The notes beneath the pieces were generated by a model. It saw nothing but the letters and a program-made list of their open reading frames with translations, searched no databases and was not told the DNA's origin. DNA of 47,974 nt from a virus. The stretch covers positions 1-47,974 of IMG/VR virus record IMGVR_UViG_3300008120_009640. One strand, 5' to 3'. Every line of letters starts with the position of its first letter. Positions within the stretch are counted from its first letter, which is position 1. Both the position numbers and the translations under genes were made by a program. This document shows, one piece after another, positions 8,648 to 15,916 of this stretch.

Positions 8648-9504
8648 ACGTCGTCAATTGTTAGTGGTCTAGACGAATACCAGTCTCTATGTCTCTTAGA
8701 CAAGAAAGATTCGATAGTCAGCGTTCGAGACCTTGAAATCCAGCGACGAGGTTTAGGTAGTTCACCTTGAGCCTCTATTTCTACGAGTACCTTGTCAGTA
8801 AATCCAAATTTATTATAAATCTGATCTTCGTTAGTTTTTCCATATGCGTAGACGCTGCCGTTCCAGTCTGTCATCGGAGTCTTGTCTGTCTGCGTAATTA
8901 TTACATTCTTAATTTGCCATTTAACAATGGCTTCGCCAAACGCCGTATTTGCATCATATATCGTATCGCCGATTTTAAGATTAGTTGCAAAATTATAAGC
9001 TTCTTGTTCAGTGCTAAATGCTATTATTTTTTTCTTATTAAGATTTCTAGCTTTATTTTTCTTTTTTGCTAGCTGCTTGCCTTCTTTAAATGGATCAAAG
9101 TCATTTTCTTTTGAAAAGATTATGGCTTCTGCTTGAGCATCATCTAGTTCAAGTTCATATGATCGACTAGGATATCTTATTGTTAAGCAGACCACGTCTT
9201 TGCCTAAACCGCCACTTGAATTAATTGCTTTTGCGAATACGAAACCTTCATCCTTATGAACAACTAGGAATTTAGTTTTATTGCCGCTGCCATGTCGCCT
9301 GACATAGTTTCTTGTTTTATCTGTAGAAATCCAGACTATCGAATAAACTTCACCTACATTTACATGAGCGTAGTCTTCAAAAGACTTCATTATGGTTTTA
9401 CTTTGCTCATAATATTCTGCGTTTTTAATTCTTTTTTTATCTTCTTCTGAAAGCGTCACGTCCATACTGTCCTCTATTTTATGAATTGATCTAGATTCTT
9501 CCAT
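8644..9504 (-). CDS. Hypothetical protein, 286 residues
   Basis: No family recognised. It has a charged N-terminal third, a beta-rich middle (VYSIVWIS, KFLVVHKDEGFVFAK), a lysine-rich linker (KKKNKARNLNKKK, about 147-160) and a basic, Arg/Ser-rich C-terminus. Its stop overlaps the dCMP deaminase start (ATGA), and its start lies inside the 3' end of the ThyX-like gene by 31 nt, so the three are probably co-translated. A nucleic-acid-binding role is possible from composition only. Confidence 0.7.
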   Translation of the reverse strand: MEESRSIHKIEDSMDVTLSEEDKKRIKNAEYYEQSKTIMKSFEDYAHVNVGEVYSIVWISTDKTRNYVRRHGSGNKTKFLVVHKDEGFVFAKAINSSGGLGKDVVCLTIRYPSRSYELELDDAQAEAIIFSKENDFDPFKEGKQLAKKKNKARNLNKKKIIAFSTEQEAYNFATNLKIGDTIYDANTAFGEAIVKWQIKNVIITQTDKTPMTDWNGSVYAYGKTNEDQIYNKFGFTDKVLVEIEAQGELPKPRRWISRSRTLTIESFLSKRHRDWYSSRPLTIDDV

Positions 9505-10025
9505 TCTACCCTTAGAATACCCTCTATGACTTTTCTATAATTCTCTATTTCTTTTGGTAATTTCTTTTGCCTAAGAAAAGAAACCCAATTTGACAACCTA
9601 CCCGCCACTATAAGTTCATTATAAACAGTTATTGGTGTTAGTAGCTGAGCTGTAAATCTAGAAGCTCCGTCCATAACTATCCCCTTATGATTTAGCAGTA
9701 AGGCTTCTGTTGTTATTTTTATATAGTTCGCAATCTCACTCTTGTCTTCTAGAGTTTCGCCATCTATAGAAGATACATCAGGAATATAGGCCTCAACATT
9801 CTCAGAGGGGGTTGTGATAATGTTGAGGCCGTATTGTGACAGATTTAACTGCACAAAAAGTGGACATTTTATAACTAAAACTGCAGAAGATATCTCTAGC
9901 AGTTTAACGTTGGTTTTCGCTCTAAAGTAATGATCCTGCAGATCCTGCAGCAGTCTGCCATCGCCCGCAAAAGATAAGGGCGCCACAAAACCTTTGTCTA
10001 GCAAATTAATCTTGTTTAGCAGCAC
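9474..10025 (-). CDS. ThyX-like protein lacking the catalytic RHR motif (putative pseudoenzyme)
   Basis: A 183-residue protein resembling flavin-dependent thymidylate synthase end to end. It begins with LLDKGFV, as in bacterial ThyX. LLEISSAVLVIKCPLFVQ corresponds to the strand before the ThyX motif, and SRFTAQLLTPITVYNELIVAG followed by LSNWVSFLR.KKLPKEIENY corresponds to the ARxxLP...nxRSLxNFLxLR...EI.xY region. Where RHRxxSxxxxSxR should stand there is LSQYGLNIITTPSENVEAYI, so catalysis as a thymidylate synthase is unlikely. A complete ThyX exists elsewhere in the window. It may be a regulatory subunit or have a new activity. The DNA of the altered motif is a perfect inverted repeat. Confidence 0.55.
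   Translation of the reverse strand: MLLNKINLLDKGFVAPLSFAGDGRLLQDLQDHYFRAKTNVKLLEISSAVLVIKCPLFVQLNLSQYGLNIITTPSENVEAYIPDVSSIDGETLEDKSEIANYIKITTEALLLNHKGIVMDGASRFTAQLLTPITVYNELIVAGRLSNWVSFLRQKKLPKEIENYRKVIEGILRVEWKNLDQFIK
9789..9830 (-). repeat. Perfect 12-bp inverted repeat inside the ThyX-like gene
   Basis: GGCCTCAACATT and AATGTTGAGGCC are exact reverse complements separated by 18 bases, inside coding sequence. On mRNA this would form a strong hairpin. It is not followed by a U tract, so it is not an ordinary terminator. It covers exactly the place where the ThyX catalytic motif would be encoded. Confidence 0.8.
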
Positions 10026-10498
10026 TATTCTTCCTCTTTATTAGCCTCAATAAGGCCTGCAGGAATCACTGGGCCGTCATCTGAAAGGGCAGCCTCAAGA
10101 ATTCCAGTAGCCACGATATCTTCCCAATTTGCCTCGATATAATCTACTGTGCCTTCGTCTAAAAATGCCGAAGACTTATTGAAGTCTTTGGTTAAAGCAT
10201 AGACCATCGCATGATGTTGCTCGCGCTCCCACATGCAACCAACTGTTTCAACCATCTCATAGAAGTCGAACGGGCCTCGCATTGTTGAGGCTAGTATATT
10301 AGGTTTATTTCTAGAACCAGTATTGACTGCAACAATAAACTTCTCATTTATAATTTTAGAGAAATCCATCGTGCCTTCCATAAGCTCTGCACAGAAATCT
10401 TCTGACTGAGTCAGTGGTTTGGCCACAGTTAGACTGTCATCTTTCTTAGGTGAAACTTTGTCTTTGTGACTTTGAGTTGAATCTGGAATAAAGCTCAT
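10025..10498 (-). CDS. Hypothetical protein, 157 residues
   Basis: No family recognised. The first 35 residues are hydrophilic and probably disordered. The rest looks like a compact alpha/beta domain (KIINEKFIVAVNTGSRNKP, FDFYEMVETVGCMWEREQ). The tail is acidic (NKEEE). Its stop abuts the start of the ThyX-like gene and its start overlaps the upstream gene (ATGA), so it belongs to the same operon. The GGGGTCAAAATG start has a usable ribosome site. Confidence 0.7.
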   Translation of the reverse strand: MSFIPDSTQSHKDKVSPKKDDSLTVAKPLTQSEDFCAELMEGTMDFSKIINEKFIVAVNTGSRNKPNILASTMRGPFDFYEMVETVGCMWEREQHHAMVYALTKDFNKSSAFLDEGTVDYIEANWEDIVATGILEAALSDDGPVIPAGLIEANKEEE

Positions 10499-11037
10499 TT
10501 TGACCCCCTACTGTCAATTGAATCTCTCACTGCCAAGTCTGCTATAAACTCCTCAAATATTTTGAGTAGTTTTCTATTTTCATTTTGATACTCTTTATCT
10601 TCATTCTTGCTATAGCGATTATGATCTTTCTTTTTTTGTAGCTCATCGCCTATCAGTGGCTTGCCATTTATAAATAATTCGTCTTCTACTCTCACAACTA
10701 TTAAATCAAGCTCTGATGAGATGAATCGCCTAGCATCATCCACTATTTCTATAGAGTCAATTGCAAAATCGTAAACCTGAAAGCTAGTGTCATGATCAAG
10801 GTGATTTCGCACCATAATGCAATCGCCAAAAGAAAGGTCGTAGAGCTCCTTATCAAAATTTTCGCCAACCAGAAAATCTCCGCCGCTATAATAGGCTCTC
10901 ATGTTGCAGCTTAATCGCAAGTGGTCGTCTAAGTCTTGAAAGGTAATACCAGATTCTTTAACGATTGAATTCAAGTTTTTAAACTTGATTCGCACTATGT
11001 CATTTTTTTTAATGCCAAGATCTCGTATTTTATTCAT
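10495..11037 (-). CDS. Hypothetical protein of a two-member GGDFLV family
   Basis: A 180-residue protein clearly related to the product of 38720-39205. Shared blocks are GIKK.DIVR.KF near the N-terminus, Y.GGDFLV, a NHLD segment, an (S/A)I(E/D)(I/V)(V/I)D helix, ELLINGE/ELFINGK and F.EF(I/V) near the end. No outside homologue was recognised. There is no Shine-Dalgarno: the phage promoter box ends 7 nt before the ATG, and the ATG lies inside the 3' end of the preceding gene. It may be made from a leaderless mRNA. Confidence 0.75.
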   Translation of the reverse strand: MNKIRDLGIKKNDIVRIKFKNLNSIVKESGITFQDLDDHLRLSCNMRAYYSGGDFLVGENFDKELYDLSFGDCIMVRNHLDHDTSFQVYDFAIDSIEIVDDARRFISSELDLIVVRVEDELFINGKPLIGDELQKKKDHNRYSKNEDKEYQNENRKLLKIFEEFIADLAVRDSIDSRGSK

Positions 11038-11560
11038 GTTTATTTATCGAATCTGTCGAAGCAGATAGTTCCTCTTCTAGAGTCTGAGTAGCATGAGCAT
11101 CCCTTAATTCTTCAACTGATATAAGTTCAAGCAGCTGATATGGAACAGACAAGTAGATGCCTTCACCATAATGCCCACTGAGATGAAACCTAGAGTCTCT
11201 AGACTTAAGTTGGCTAATTTTTTCTACCAGCTCTGAGTCATCTACTGTAGCAGACTTTAGACTACTTACAAAATCATTTACATTTATGGTATCTACTATA
11301 AACTGCCTAAATGATGCTGGCATGTTCTTAAACATCTGTATTCTTTTTTGTCTTAACAGCTTTTCATGTTCAAGTTGAAGTTCTTTCAATTCCACTTCTT
11401 CTTTAGATGACAACCCAGGCCCTATATGCAGTGAATAGGCTGGATTGATGGTTAAGTGACCTGAACTTGTGCCCGTAGTGCTAATAATTGGATTTACGTT
11501 CGCACCACTAGCCCCCATTACTGAATCTATATAGGCTTTTGTTACTGCGTCGTCCATCAT
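11030..11560 (-). CDS. Hypothetical protein, 176 residues
   Basis: No family recognised. The N-terminal 50 residues are Gly/Ser/Thr/Asn-rich and probably flexible. A charged helix with coiled-coil character follows (KEEVELKELQLEHEKLLRQ, about 52-70), then an alpha/beta part. Its start overlaps the stop of the dCMP-hydroxymethylase-like gene, so the two are translationally coupled. Its final codons double as a phage promoter box for the next gene. Confidence 0.7.
   Translation of the reverse strand: MMDDAVTKAYIDSVMGASGANVNPIISTTGTSSGHLTINPAYSLHIGPGLSSKEEVELKELQLEHEKLLRQKRIQMFKNMPASFRQFIVDTINVNDFVSSLKSATVDDSELVEKISQLKSRDSRFHLSGHYGEGIYLSVPYQLLELISVEELRDAHATQTLEEELSASTDSINKHE
11045..11057 (-). 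promoter_or_regulatory. Phage promoter box (ACAGATTCGATA class), leaderless type
   Basis: The minus strand reads GACAGATTCGATAAATAAAC followed directly by ATG 11037. CGATAA stands 6 nt from the start codon. The box lies within the coding end of the upstream gene, encoding TDSINK. Confidence 0.65.
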
Positions 11561-12357
11561 CGCCTTCCTAGCATCTTGAGGATTTTTTCTTCATCTCTGT
11601 CATAGGTATGAATAGAGTCAACCATATGTGTATATGGACCTAGCTTCAGATCTGGGTAGATATCACTGAGCTCTTTAATCATATCTTCTGCTAGCGATAT
11701 AAACCACGGCAAGTCATAGACTAGACCTAAAGTAAGATCGTTGCTTCGCATGTGAACTCTGAACAACAACCTATCATCCCTGATATGGAAGTTGCCGTCT
11801 AAGGTACAAGTCATATCCTTGTTACCCTTATAGAAATGCTCTGGTAAGCTAAAACGCAGTATAGCCTGCCGTGTATCCTTATCAGATCTCAGCGCATCAA
11901 CGCACCACTCCCAGGGAGTTCGCATAACTCTGCCGCTATTGTCAATAAGATAATTGACCACCTGATCTGAGATAAGACCTTGCAGATTATTAAACAGCTC
12001 ATACTTAGGGTTGCCATGCGACTTGTTATGCTTAACTAGATAGCCATAAGCTGAGTTTATTGTATCATCTGGATTTGCGATATCAAGCCAAAACTTAGAT
12101 GCTTCAGCAAAGTCGACTGCTTTGTTGGAGCCAGAATTGTAGAGTCCACATTCTTTCGCTGTATAGCTTGCAATAGTCTTGTTGCGTGCGGCATCATGTG
12201 TAACTATCGTCTCACTTTTTGGCTCTGCGATCTGAAAGGCATAATACATCTTCTCACGGACTCGCTGACCTCGCGGTGAACAAATGTGATCTGGATTATC
12301 ATAGACGTCAGCTAGAACACCTAGATATGCTTCATGTATATTGTTAAATTTCTTCAT
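11557..12357 (-). CDS. Thymidylate-synthase-family enzyme with dCMP hydroxymethylase signature
   Basis: A 266-residue ThyA-fold protein predicted to add a one-carbon unit to C5 of dCMP. Conserved ThyA features are TRQAIL (the DxRR phosphate site), the nucleophile Cys in MTCTL, MRSNDLTLG (RSxDxxLG) and the HTY pair. The key change is at the PFN Asn that recognises dUMP: here it is Asp (LVYDLPWF). Asn-to-Asp at this site is the hallmark of phage T4 gp42-type dCMP hydroxymethylase and turns bacterial enzymes toward dCMP. Start 12357 is chosen for its GGAGGGG site. TATAAT lies just upstream (about 12371-12376). It implies hydroxymethyl- or methylcytosine in phage DNA. Confidence 0.72.
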   Translation of the reverse strand: MKKFNNIHEAYLGVLADVYDNPDHICSPRGQRVREKMYYAFQIAEPKSETIVTHDAARNKTIASYTAKECGLYNSGSNKAVDFAEASKFWLDIANPDDTINSAYGYLVKHNKSHGNPKYELFNNLQGLISDQVVNYLIDNSGRVMRTPWEWCVDALRSDKDTRQAILRFSLPEHFYKGNKDMTCTLDGNFHIRDDRLLFRVHMRSNDLTLGLVYDLPWFISLAEDMIKELSDIYPDLKLGPYTHMVDSIHTYDRDEEKILKMLGRR

Positions 12358-12379
12358 GTCCCCTCCATGACAATTATAC

Positions 12380-12745
12380 TTAATCATCATATTCAGTTTC
12401 ACCAAGTACCGTCTCTAAATTAAGAGACCAAAACCCATAGCCTTTTGATTTATTTGTTAGTTTTTTCATTAGTGAACCAACTCGCTTACTAAGATGGCCA
12501 TATACAAAAGTAGACTCTTTCGTATTGTGGTCTGGGCTATAGTTGCGTAATGCTATAAAAACTTCCGTCATTAGATATGAGCGGATATCGGCCATAGTCC
12601 AGCCGCTGTTGCCTAAGCTTACGCAATCATTGTTTTTACTTAGACAGGCCTCGTTCCAGTTTTTTCTAACTGAATTAGCCATGTAGCTTTCAATCATCGG
12701 TGCATATTTAAGCACCATTTCATTAGTTATTGTTCTCACTTCCAT
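12380..12745 (-). CDS. Small protein resembling sigma-factor region 2
   Basis: A 121-residue protein. The segment DIRSYLMTEVFIALRNYSPD, then ESTFVYGHLSKRVGSLMKKL and YGFW, resembles sigma-70 region 2 (DLxQEgxiaL..ai..fDp...F.tya...I...i). There is no region 4. T4 gp55 is a precedent for small divergent phage sigma factors. If real it could recognise the repeated phage promoter box. The similarity is weak and only by eye; a plain hypothetical protein is the alternative. The GAGGAAGC ribosome site sits in the end of the upstream gene. Confidence 0.4.
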   Translation of the reverse strand: MEVRTITNEMVLKYAPMIESYMANSVRKNWNEACLSKNNDCVSLGNSGWTMADIRSYLMTEVFIALRNYSPDHNTKESTFVYGHLSKRVGSLMKKLTNKSKGYGFWSLNLETVLGETEYDD

Positions 12746-13232
12746 GCTTCCTCACTAGTGACTCTATTAAATAGAGTATATTTTTACGATGAACTTGATT
12801 GCTCACACTTGTAATACTGTCTTCTCTAGTAACCTGATCATTGTATTCTGCAATAGCAAAAAAGTCTTCGAATATATCTTCTTCGCGACGTGCTTTTCGC
12901 TGCAGCTGCTTAATTGCCTTAAATGTCTTGGTTCTAGTTGGTTCTTTATTCGTAGATACCCTTGTATATAGATGAGAAAAATTATCTACAACTGACTCAG
13001 TTATATTTGACTTAGTTGCAGCATAATCTATCGTATAGCCATTAATAGTCTGAGTACGTCTAACACACTCAGTGATTAATCGACCTAGAAAACTAGGATC
13101 GTCGGCAGGAGGAAACCACGGCATCGACTCTGCTCTTATTGTCTTCAAATCACTAGACATCTTTAGTCTTATAAGAGGTGCACCTGGATCAATACTACTT
13201 GTTAAAGACTTTAGGCGATCATCAAACTTCAT
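12723..13232 (-). CDS. Hypothetical protein, 169 residues
   Basis: No family recognised. It is mainly helical, with a basic middle (KTFKAIKQLQRKARREED, about 102-119) and an Asn-rich end. It has a good AAGGAGC ribosome site. It overlaps the downstream sigma-like gene by 23 nt and the upstream gene by 4 nt, so it sits in the same operon. The pairing suggests a possible partner of the sigma-like protein, but this is speculation. Confidence 0.7.
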   Translation of the reverse strand: MKFDDRLKSLTSSIDPGAPLIRLKMSSDLKTIRAESMPWFPPADDPSFLGRLITECVRRTQTINGYTIDYAATKSNITESVVDNFSHLYTRVSTNKEPTRTKTFKAIKQLQRKARREEDIFEDFFAIAEYNDQVTREDSITSVSNQVHRKNILYLIESLVRKHGSENNN

Positions 13233-13939
13233 ACGGTGCTCCTTTCATCAATTGAATATATAGGTTTATTCTGATGAGTCATAATTTTTAGCTTCGTAAT
13301 ATTTGCAAGCGCAGGTAAACTTCCATCATTAGCATAGAGCACTATCCAGTTGCTGAATCTAGCGGCAAGCTCTGCATCTCGTATGTCTAGCTTTTTAGAC
13401 TTAATCAGACCAACTATATGATTTCTTAGACAACGCATTTTTTTACTGGCTGATCTTTTCTGCTTTACTTCTTCTGCATTGAATAGATCAGCAATCTCAT
13501 TTATTCTTTTTGAATCAGCGTGACGATTATACATGCTAAGTTTATTTTCTACATTTTTAATAATTATGTTCATGACACCGTCGTCTTCAACGCAGAACAT
13601 TTTCTTCACTAGAAAAATTTTGCCGTCTATTTCTTTAGTAGCAAAATTGTAACGCAGTGAATCTGTTTGCTCACCTTCTGAGTTAACTATCTCAAACTGA
13701 AAGAAATTAGGATCTAGGTCCCAGACGTTTTCTGAAAGAGCATTGAGCTCCGCAGATTTTGCATATCTTCTAACTATATCACGCACGTTTGTTCCCCATG
13801 TAGACTCTAGCTGATCTGGATCAATTTCTAGCCTATCTGGAAACTTCGATAGGTCTTCGTTCAGACCACATTGATATGGCTCAATAAGCCTGGATATGTC
13901 ATCCATCTCTTCATAGACACGATCTTTAAAAATAGACAT
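13229..13939 (-). CDS. Hypothetical protein, 236 residues
   Basis: No family recognised. It has an acidic N-terminal half, a beta-rich segment around residues 85-130 and a basic helical part (KQKRSASKKMRCLRNHIVGL, about 163-182) that could bind nucleic acid. The ribosome site TTTTAGGAGTTACC is preceded by AACG; the same AACGTTTTAGGAG leader occurs before the gene starting at 24649. Confidence 0.7.
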   Translation of the reverse strand: MSIFKDRVYEEMDDISRLIEPYQCGLNEDLSKFPDRLEIDPDQLESTWGTNVRDIVRRYAKSAELNALSENVWDLDPNFFQFEIVNSEGEQTDSLRYNFATKEIDGKIFLVKKMFCVEDDGVMNIIIKNVENKLSMYNRHADSKRINEIADLFNAEEVKQKRSASKKMRCLRNHIVGLIKSKKLDIRDAELAARFSNWIVLYANDGSLPALANITKLKIMTHQNKPIYSIDERSTV

Positions 13940-13971
13940 GGTAACTCCTAAAACGTTTGAAATTTAACAAG

Positions 13972-14256
13972 CTATGCTACTCCATAACCTAGTTCTTTTG
14001 CTTTTGTTAGAGATAGTGTGCCAGATTTTTCGCCACTACGTCTCGTGCGTTTAATTTCGAATCTGTCAAAGTACACGAATTTCCCGTCAGATTCTTCAAC
14101 CTGATAAACGGTACCTTCAGCATCTTGAAAATGACCGCCGACTCCGACTTCATTCACTACTGCCTGAGTAGCCTCCTTTAATTCTTCCAAGAACTTCTTG
14201 TAAGCCTCTTTCTTCTTCTCTAGCTCGATATATTTCATCTGTGTAGAGCTTAGCAT
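13972..14256 (-). CDS. Hypothetical protein, 94 residues
   Basis: An N-terminal charged helix (YIELEKKKEAYKKFLEELKE) is followed by a small beta domain (GVGGHFQDAEGTVYQVEES, KFVYFDRFEIKRTRRS). The ribosome site GGAGGTACTAG is excellent. Its first 107 bases overlap the end of the upstream gene in another frame. No family recognised. A copy of the phage promoter box (14055-14067) lies inside it. Confidence 0.7.
   Translation of the reverse strand: MLSSTQMKYIELEKKKEAYKKFLEELKEATQAVVNEVGVGGHFQDAEGTVYQVEESDGKFVYFDRFEIKRTRRSGEKSGTLSLTKAKELGYGVA
14055..14067 (-). promoter_or_regulatory. Possible phage promoter box inside a coding region
   Basis: The minus strand reads GACAGATTCGAAATTAAACG, close to the box consensus, within codons for DRFEIK. 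It might serve the gene starting at 13939, about 110 bp downstream, or may be chance. Confidence 0.35.
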
Positions 14257-14488
14257 CTAGTACCTCCAGTTTTTGACCTATTTTTGTTCCGGGAGTAGCA
14301 AACTCCCACATGAGTGTTTCTGAATTTCCGCTATAAAAAATCAATAAATCTAGATTATCTAGAAAAGATATTAGTTTTATTATGGACTTCGATCCTTCTG
14401 GCAGCATATTCCTCTTATAAAGAGGGCACAACCAAATCCTATTAGTTGTGCCCGATGATAGAACAGCGGGGTTAATCTGTTCTAGCAT
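14150..14488 (-). CDS. Hypothetical protein, 112 residues, overlapping next gene
   Basis: Its ATG directly follows the TAA of the 48-residue gene upstream, which supports it. The first 80 residues look like a globular domain (NRIWLCPLYKRNMLPEG, IIKLISFLDNLDLLIFYSG). The last 35 overlap the next gene in another frame and are Glu/Arg/Gly-rich. There is no clear Shine-Dalgarno, so it may depend on coupling. A 9-bp inverted repeat lies near its start. No family recognised. Confidence 0.5.
   Translation of the reverse strand: MLEQINPAVLSSGTTNRIWLCPLYKRNMLPEGSKSIIKLISFLDNLDLLIFYSGNSETLMWEFATPGTKIGQKLEVLDAKLYTDEIYRAREEERGLQEVLGRIKGGYSGSSE
14424..14453 (-). repeat. Perfect 9-bp inverted repeat near a gene start
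   Basis: GGGCACAAC and GTTGTGCCC are separated by 12 bases, about 35 codingbases after ATG 14488. On mRNA it would form a GC-rich hairpin. No U tract follows. Confidence 0.7.
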
Positions 14489-14635
14489 TTAATCTATATA
14501 AATTCCAATTCTTAGAACTAGAACTAGATCACTAGTCTCAATGCCAGTATCTGATTCTACTTGAGTAAATTCAACAAGTTTGTCCAAGCATGCCAAAAAA
14601 TTTTCAACTATCTGAATTTTATCACTAACTCTCAT
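14489..14635 (-). CDS. Small acidic protein, 48 residues
   Basis: The product runs MRVSDKIQIVENFLACLDKL through VEFTQVESDTGIETSDLVLV to an IYID end. There is no Shine-Dalgarno; a phage promoter box ends 7 nt before the ATG, so a leaderless mRNA is likely. The TAA touches the next ATG. Family unknown. The exact box-to-ATG spacing seen at 11037 and 44635 supports the start. Confidence 0.6.
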   Translation of the reverse strand: MRVSDKIQIVENFLACLDKLVEFTQVESDTGIETSDLVLVLRIGIYID

Positions 14636-14642
14636 GTATTAA

Positions 14643-14655
14643 TATCGAATCTGTC
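14643..14655 (-). promoter_or_regulatory. Phage promoter box, leaderless type
   Basis: The minus strand reads TGACAGATTCGATATTAATA, then C and ATG 14635. The box begins at the TGA stop of the upstream membrane-protein gene. CGATAT is 6 nt from the start codon. Confidence 0.65.
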
Positions 14656-14848
14656 AGAGTTTTCTAGTGAGTTCGGTGTAGAGAGCGAGTGGCCAAAGTA
14701 TATGATTAGTGAAGCCCATAAGTAGAAATACAAGTATGTTGAGCTGTCCACCCATAAGTGCAGTGCCAAATTTATCAGCGTTTCTGTAATGTATGAAAAG
14801 ATTTACGACTGATCCTATGAAAAGCCAACCTAGAATAATTGCGTTCAT
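14654..14848 (-). CDS. Small membrane protein, 64 residues
   Basis: Two predicted membrane spans: about residues 3-20 (IILGWLFIGSVVNLFI) and 36-57 (LNILVFLLMGFTNHILW). The linker carries HYRNADKFG. The ATG overlaps the stop of the UV endonuclease gene (ATGA). The function is unknown; position gives no strong hint. Confidence 0.65.
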   Translation of the reverse strand: MNAIILGWLFIGSVVNLFIHYRNADKFGTALMGGQLNILVFLLMGFTNHILWPLALYTELTRKL

Positions 14849-15861
14849 TGTTTACCTCGCAAATAATCTAACAATTTTATAGAGGCTAAATTCTTACTCT
14901 TGCTTTCACACATTATGTCAAAGTCTTTTCTGAAGCCCGAGATCCAGTCATTGCATGCCAGATTCCAGTAGTCGTCTGAATGAGCTCTTAAAGCTGTTTT
15001 TTTGTAGCCAGCACTTAATAGTAGTGCAAGATCAGGTTTTTCATCTGACGAATGATCGGCAAAAACTGATTGTTTAGATATACTATAGTGCATACTAGGT
15101 CTTATACCTCGCCAACTTTCTATAACCTGCTTAACGCTGTCTGAGTCAGGTTCGATATATTTGCCTGTGTTTATCCAGTGATGGTGTACATCTAAAACTA
15201 ATGCGACATGTTGTTTAAGTTTAATTGTCTCATCTAGGCTATAACTAAACTCGTCATTTTCTATTGTGATTAGATTTCTAGCCACATCAGATAGTCGACC
15301 TAGGTTTTTTATAAGCGTAGAGGTACCGCCTTTACCACCAATATGTATATTTATCTTGCAGCCATCTTGAAAAGATTTGCCGTAGCCAAGCCATCGAGCC
15401 ATATCCGCATGATATTCAAACTCTTCTAGTGACCTGTCTACCACATCGTCCTTGTCACTCGCTAGCACAGTAAACTGAGCTGGGTGAAAGGAAACCTTGA
15501 TGCCTAGATCCCGCGTCTTGCCACCTATATGCGTTAATTCTTTTTCAAGCTTCGATTGTAGTTCGCAGCTTTTCCAGAAGCTGATCCAATTTGGATGTGT
15601 GTATAGCGGGCATATATCACTGCTGATGCGAAACATACGCAATTCAGGATCCAGTGTTCCCACATAGTCTATAATTCCGCCGAGTGCAGCTAGGTTATGA
15701 TCTAGTATTGAGTGCAATCGCTCCTCTGCGACAGAGCGCTTCTGTTTATTTGCCCACGTAAACGTGGTCGTACGACAGTTAAGTCGTGACTCGATAGCCT
15801 CTAGCTCTTTTGCTGGAAGCTCAATATCATGCATATATTTGCAGGCAAAGCCAAGTCGCAT
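14845..15861 (-). CDS. uvsE: UV damage endonuclease (UvsE/UVDE family)
   Basis: A 338-residue TIM-barrel repair enzyme that nicks DNA 5' of pyrimidine dimers and other distortions. Family hallmarks are MRLGFACKY at the start, FRISSDICP (R.SS), VSFHPAQF (metal-binding HP), LGKINIHIGGK-like CKINIHIGG, the ITIENDEF metal Glu, ALVLDVHHH and a late HSD. The length is normal for the family. The ribosome site is GAGGTAGT, and TATAAT lies 27 nt upstream of the start. It probably belongs to an early transcript with the small membrane protein downstream. It would protect phage DNA from sunlight damage. Confidence 0.9.
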   Translation of the reverse strand: MRLGFACKYMHDIELPAKELEAIESRLNCRTTTFTWANKQKRSVAEERLHSILDHNLAALGGIIDYVGTLDPELRMFRISSDICPLYTHPNWISFWKSCELQSKLEKELTHIGGKTRDLGIKVSFHPAQFTVLASDKDDVVDRSLEEFEYHADMARWLGYGKSFQDGCKINIHIGGKGGTSTLIKNLGRLSDVARNLITIENDEFSYSLDETIKLKQHVALVLDVHHHWINTGKYIEPDSDSVKQVIESWRGIRPSMHYSISKQSVFADHSSDEKPDLALLLSAGYKKTALRAHSDDYWNLACNDWISGFRKDFDIMCESKSKNLASIKLLDYLRGKQ

Positions 15862-15888
15862 ACTACCTCTTTTTATAATCTTAAAGAT

Positions 15889-15894
15889 ATTATA
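15889..15894 (-). promoter_or_regulatory. TATAAT -10 element for the UV endonuclease gene
   Basis: The minus strand reads CGTATAATATCTTTAAG, 27 nt before the ATG with GAGGT between. No obvious -35 box. Confidence 0.5.
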
Positions 15895-15916
15895 CGTTTA
15901 TGAAATTACAGAGTAA

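Noticed and set aside
10498-10530. GAGATTCAATTGA as another phage box
   Set aside because: It shares only GATTC and AT with the consensus. A similar string at 46855 overlaps a start codon, so neither can be called.
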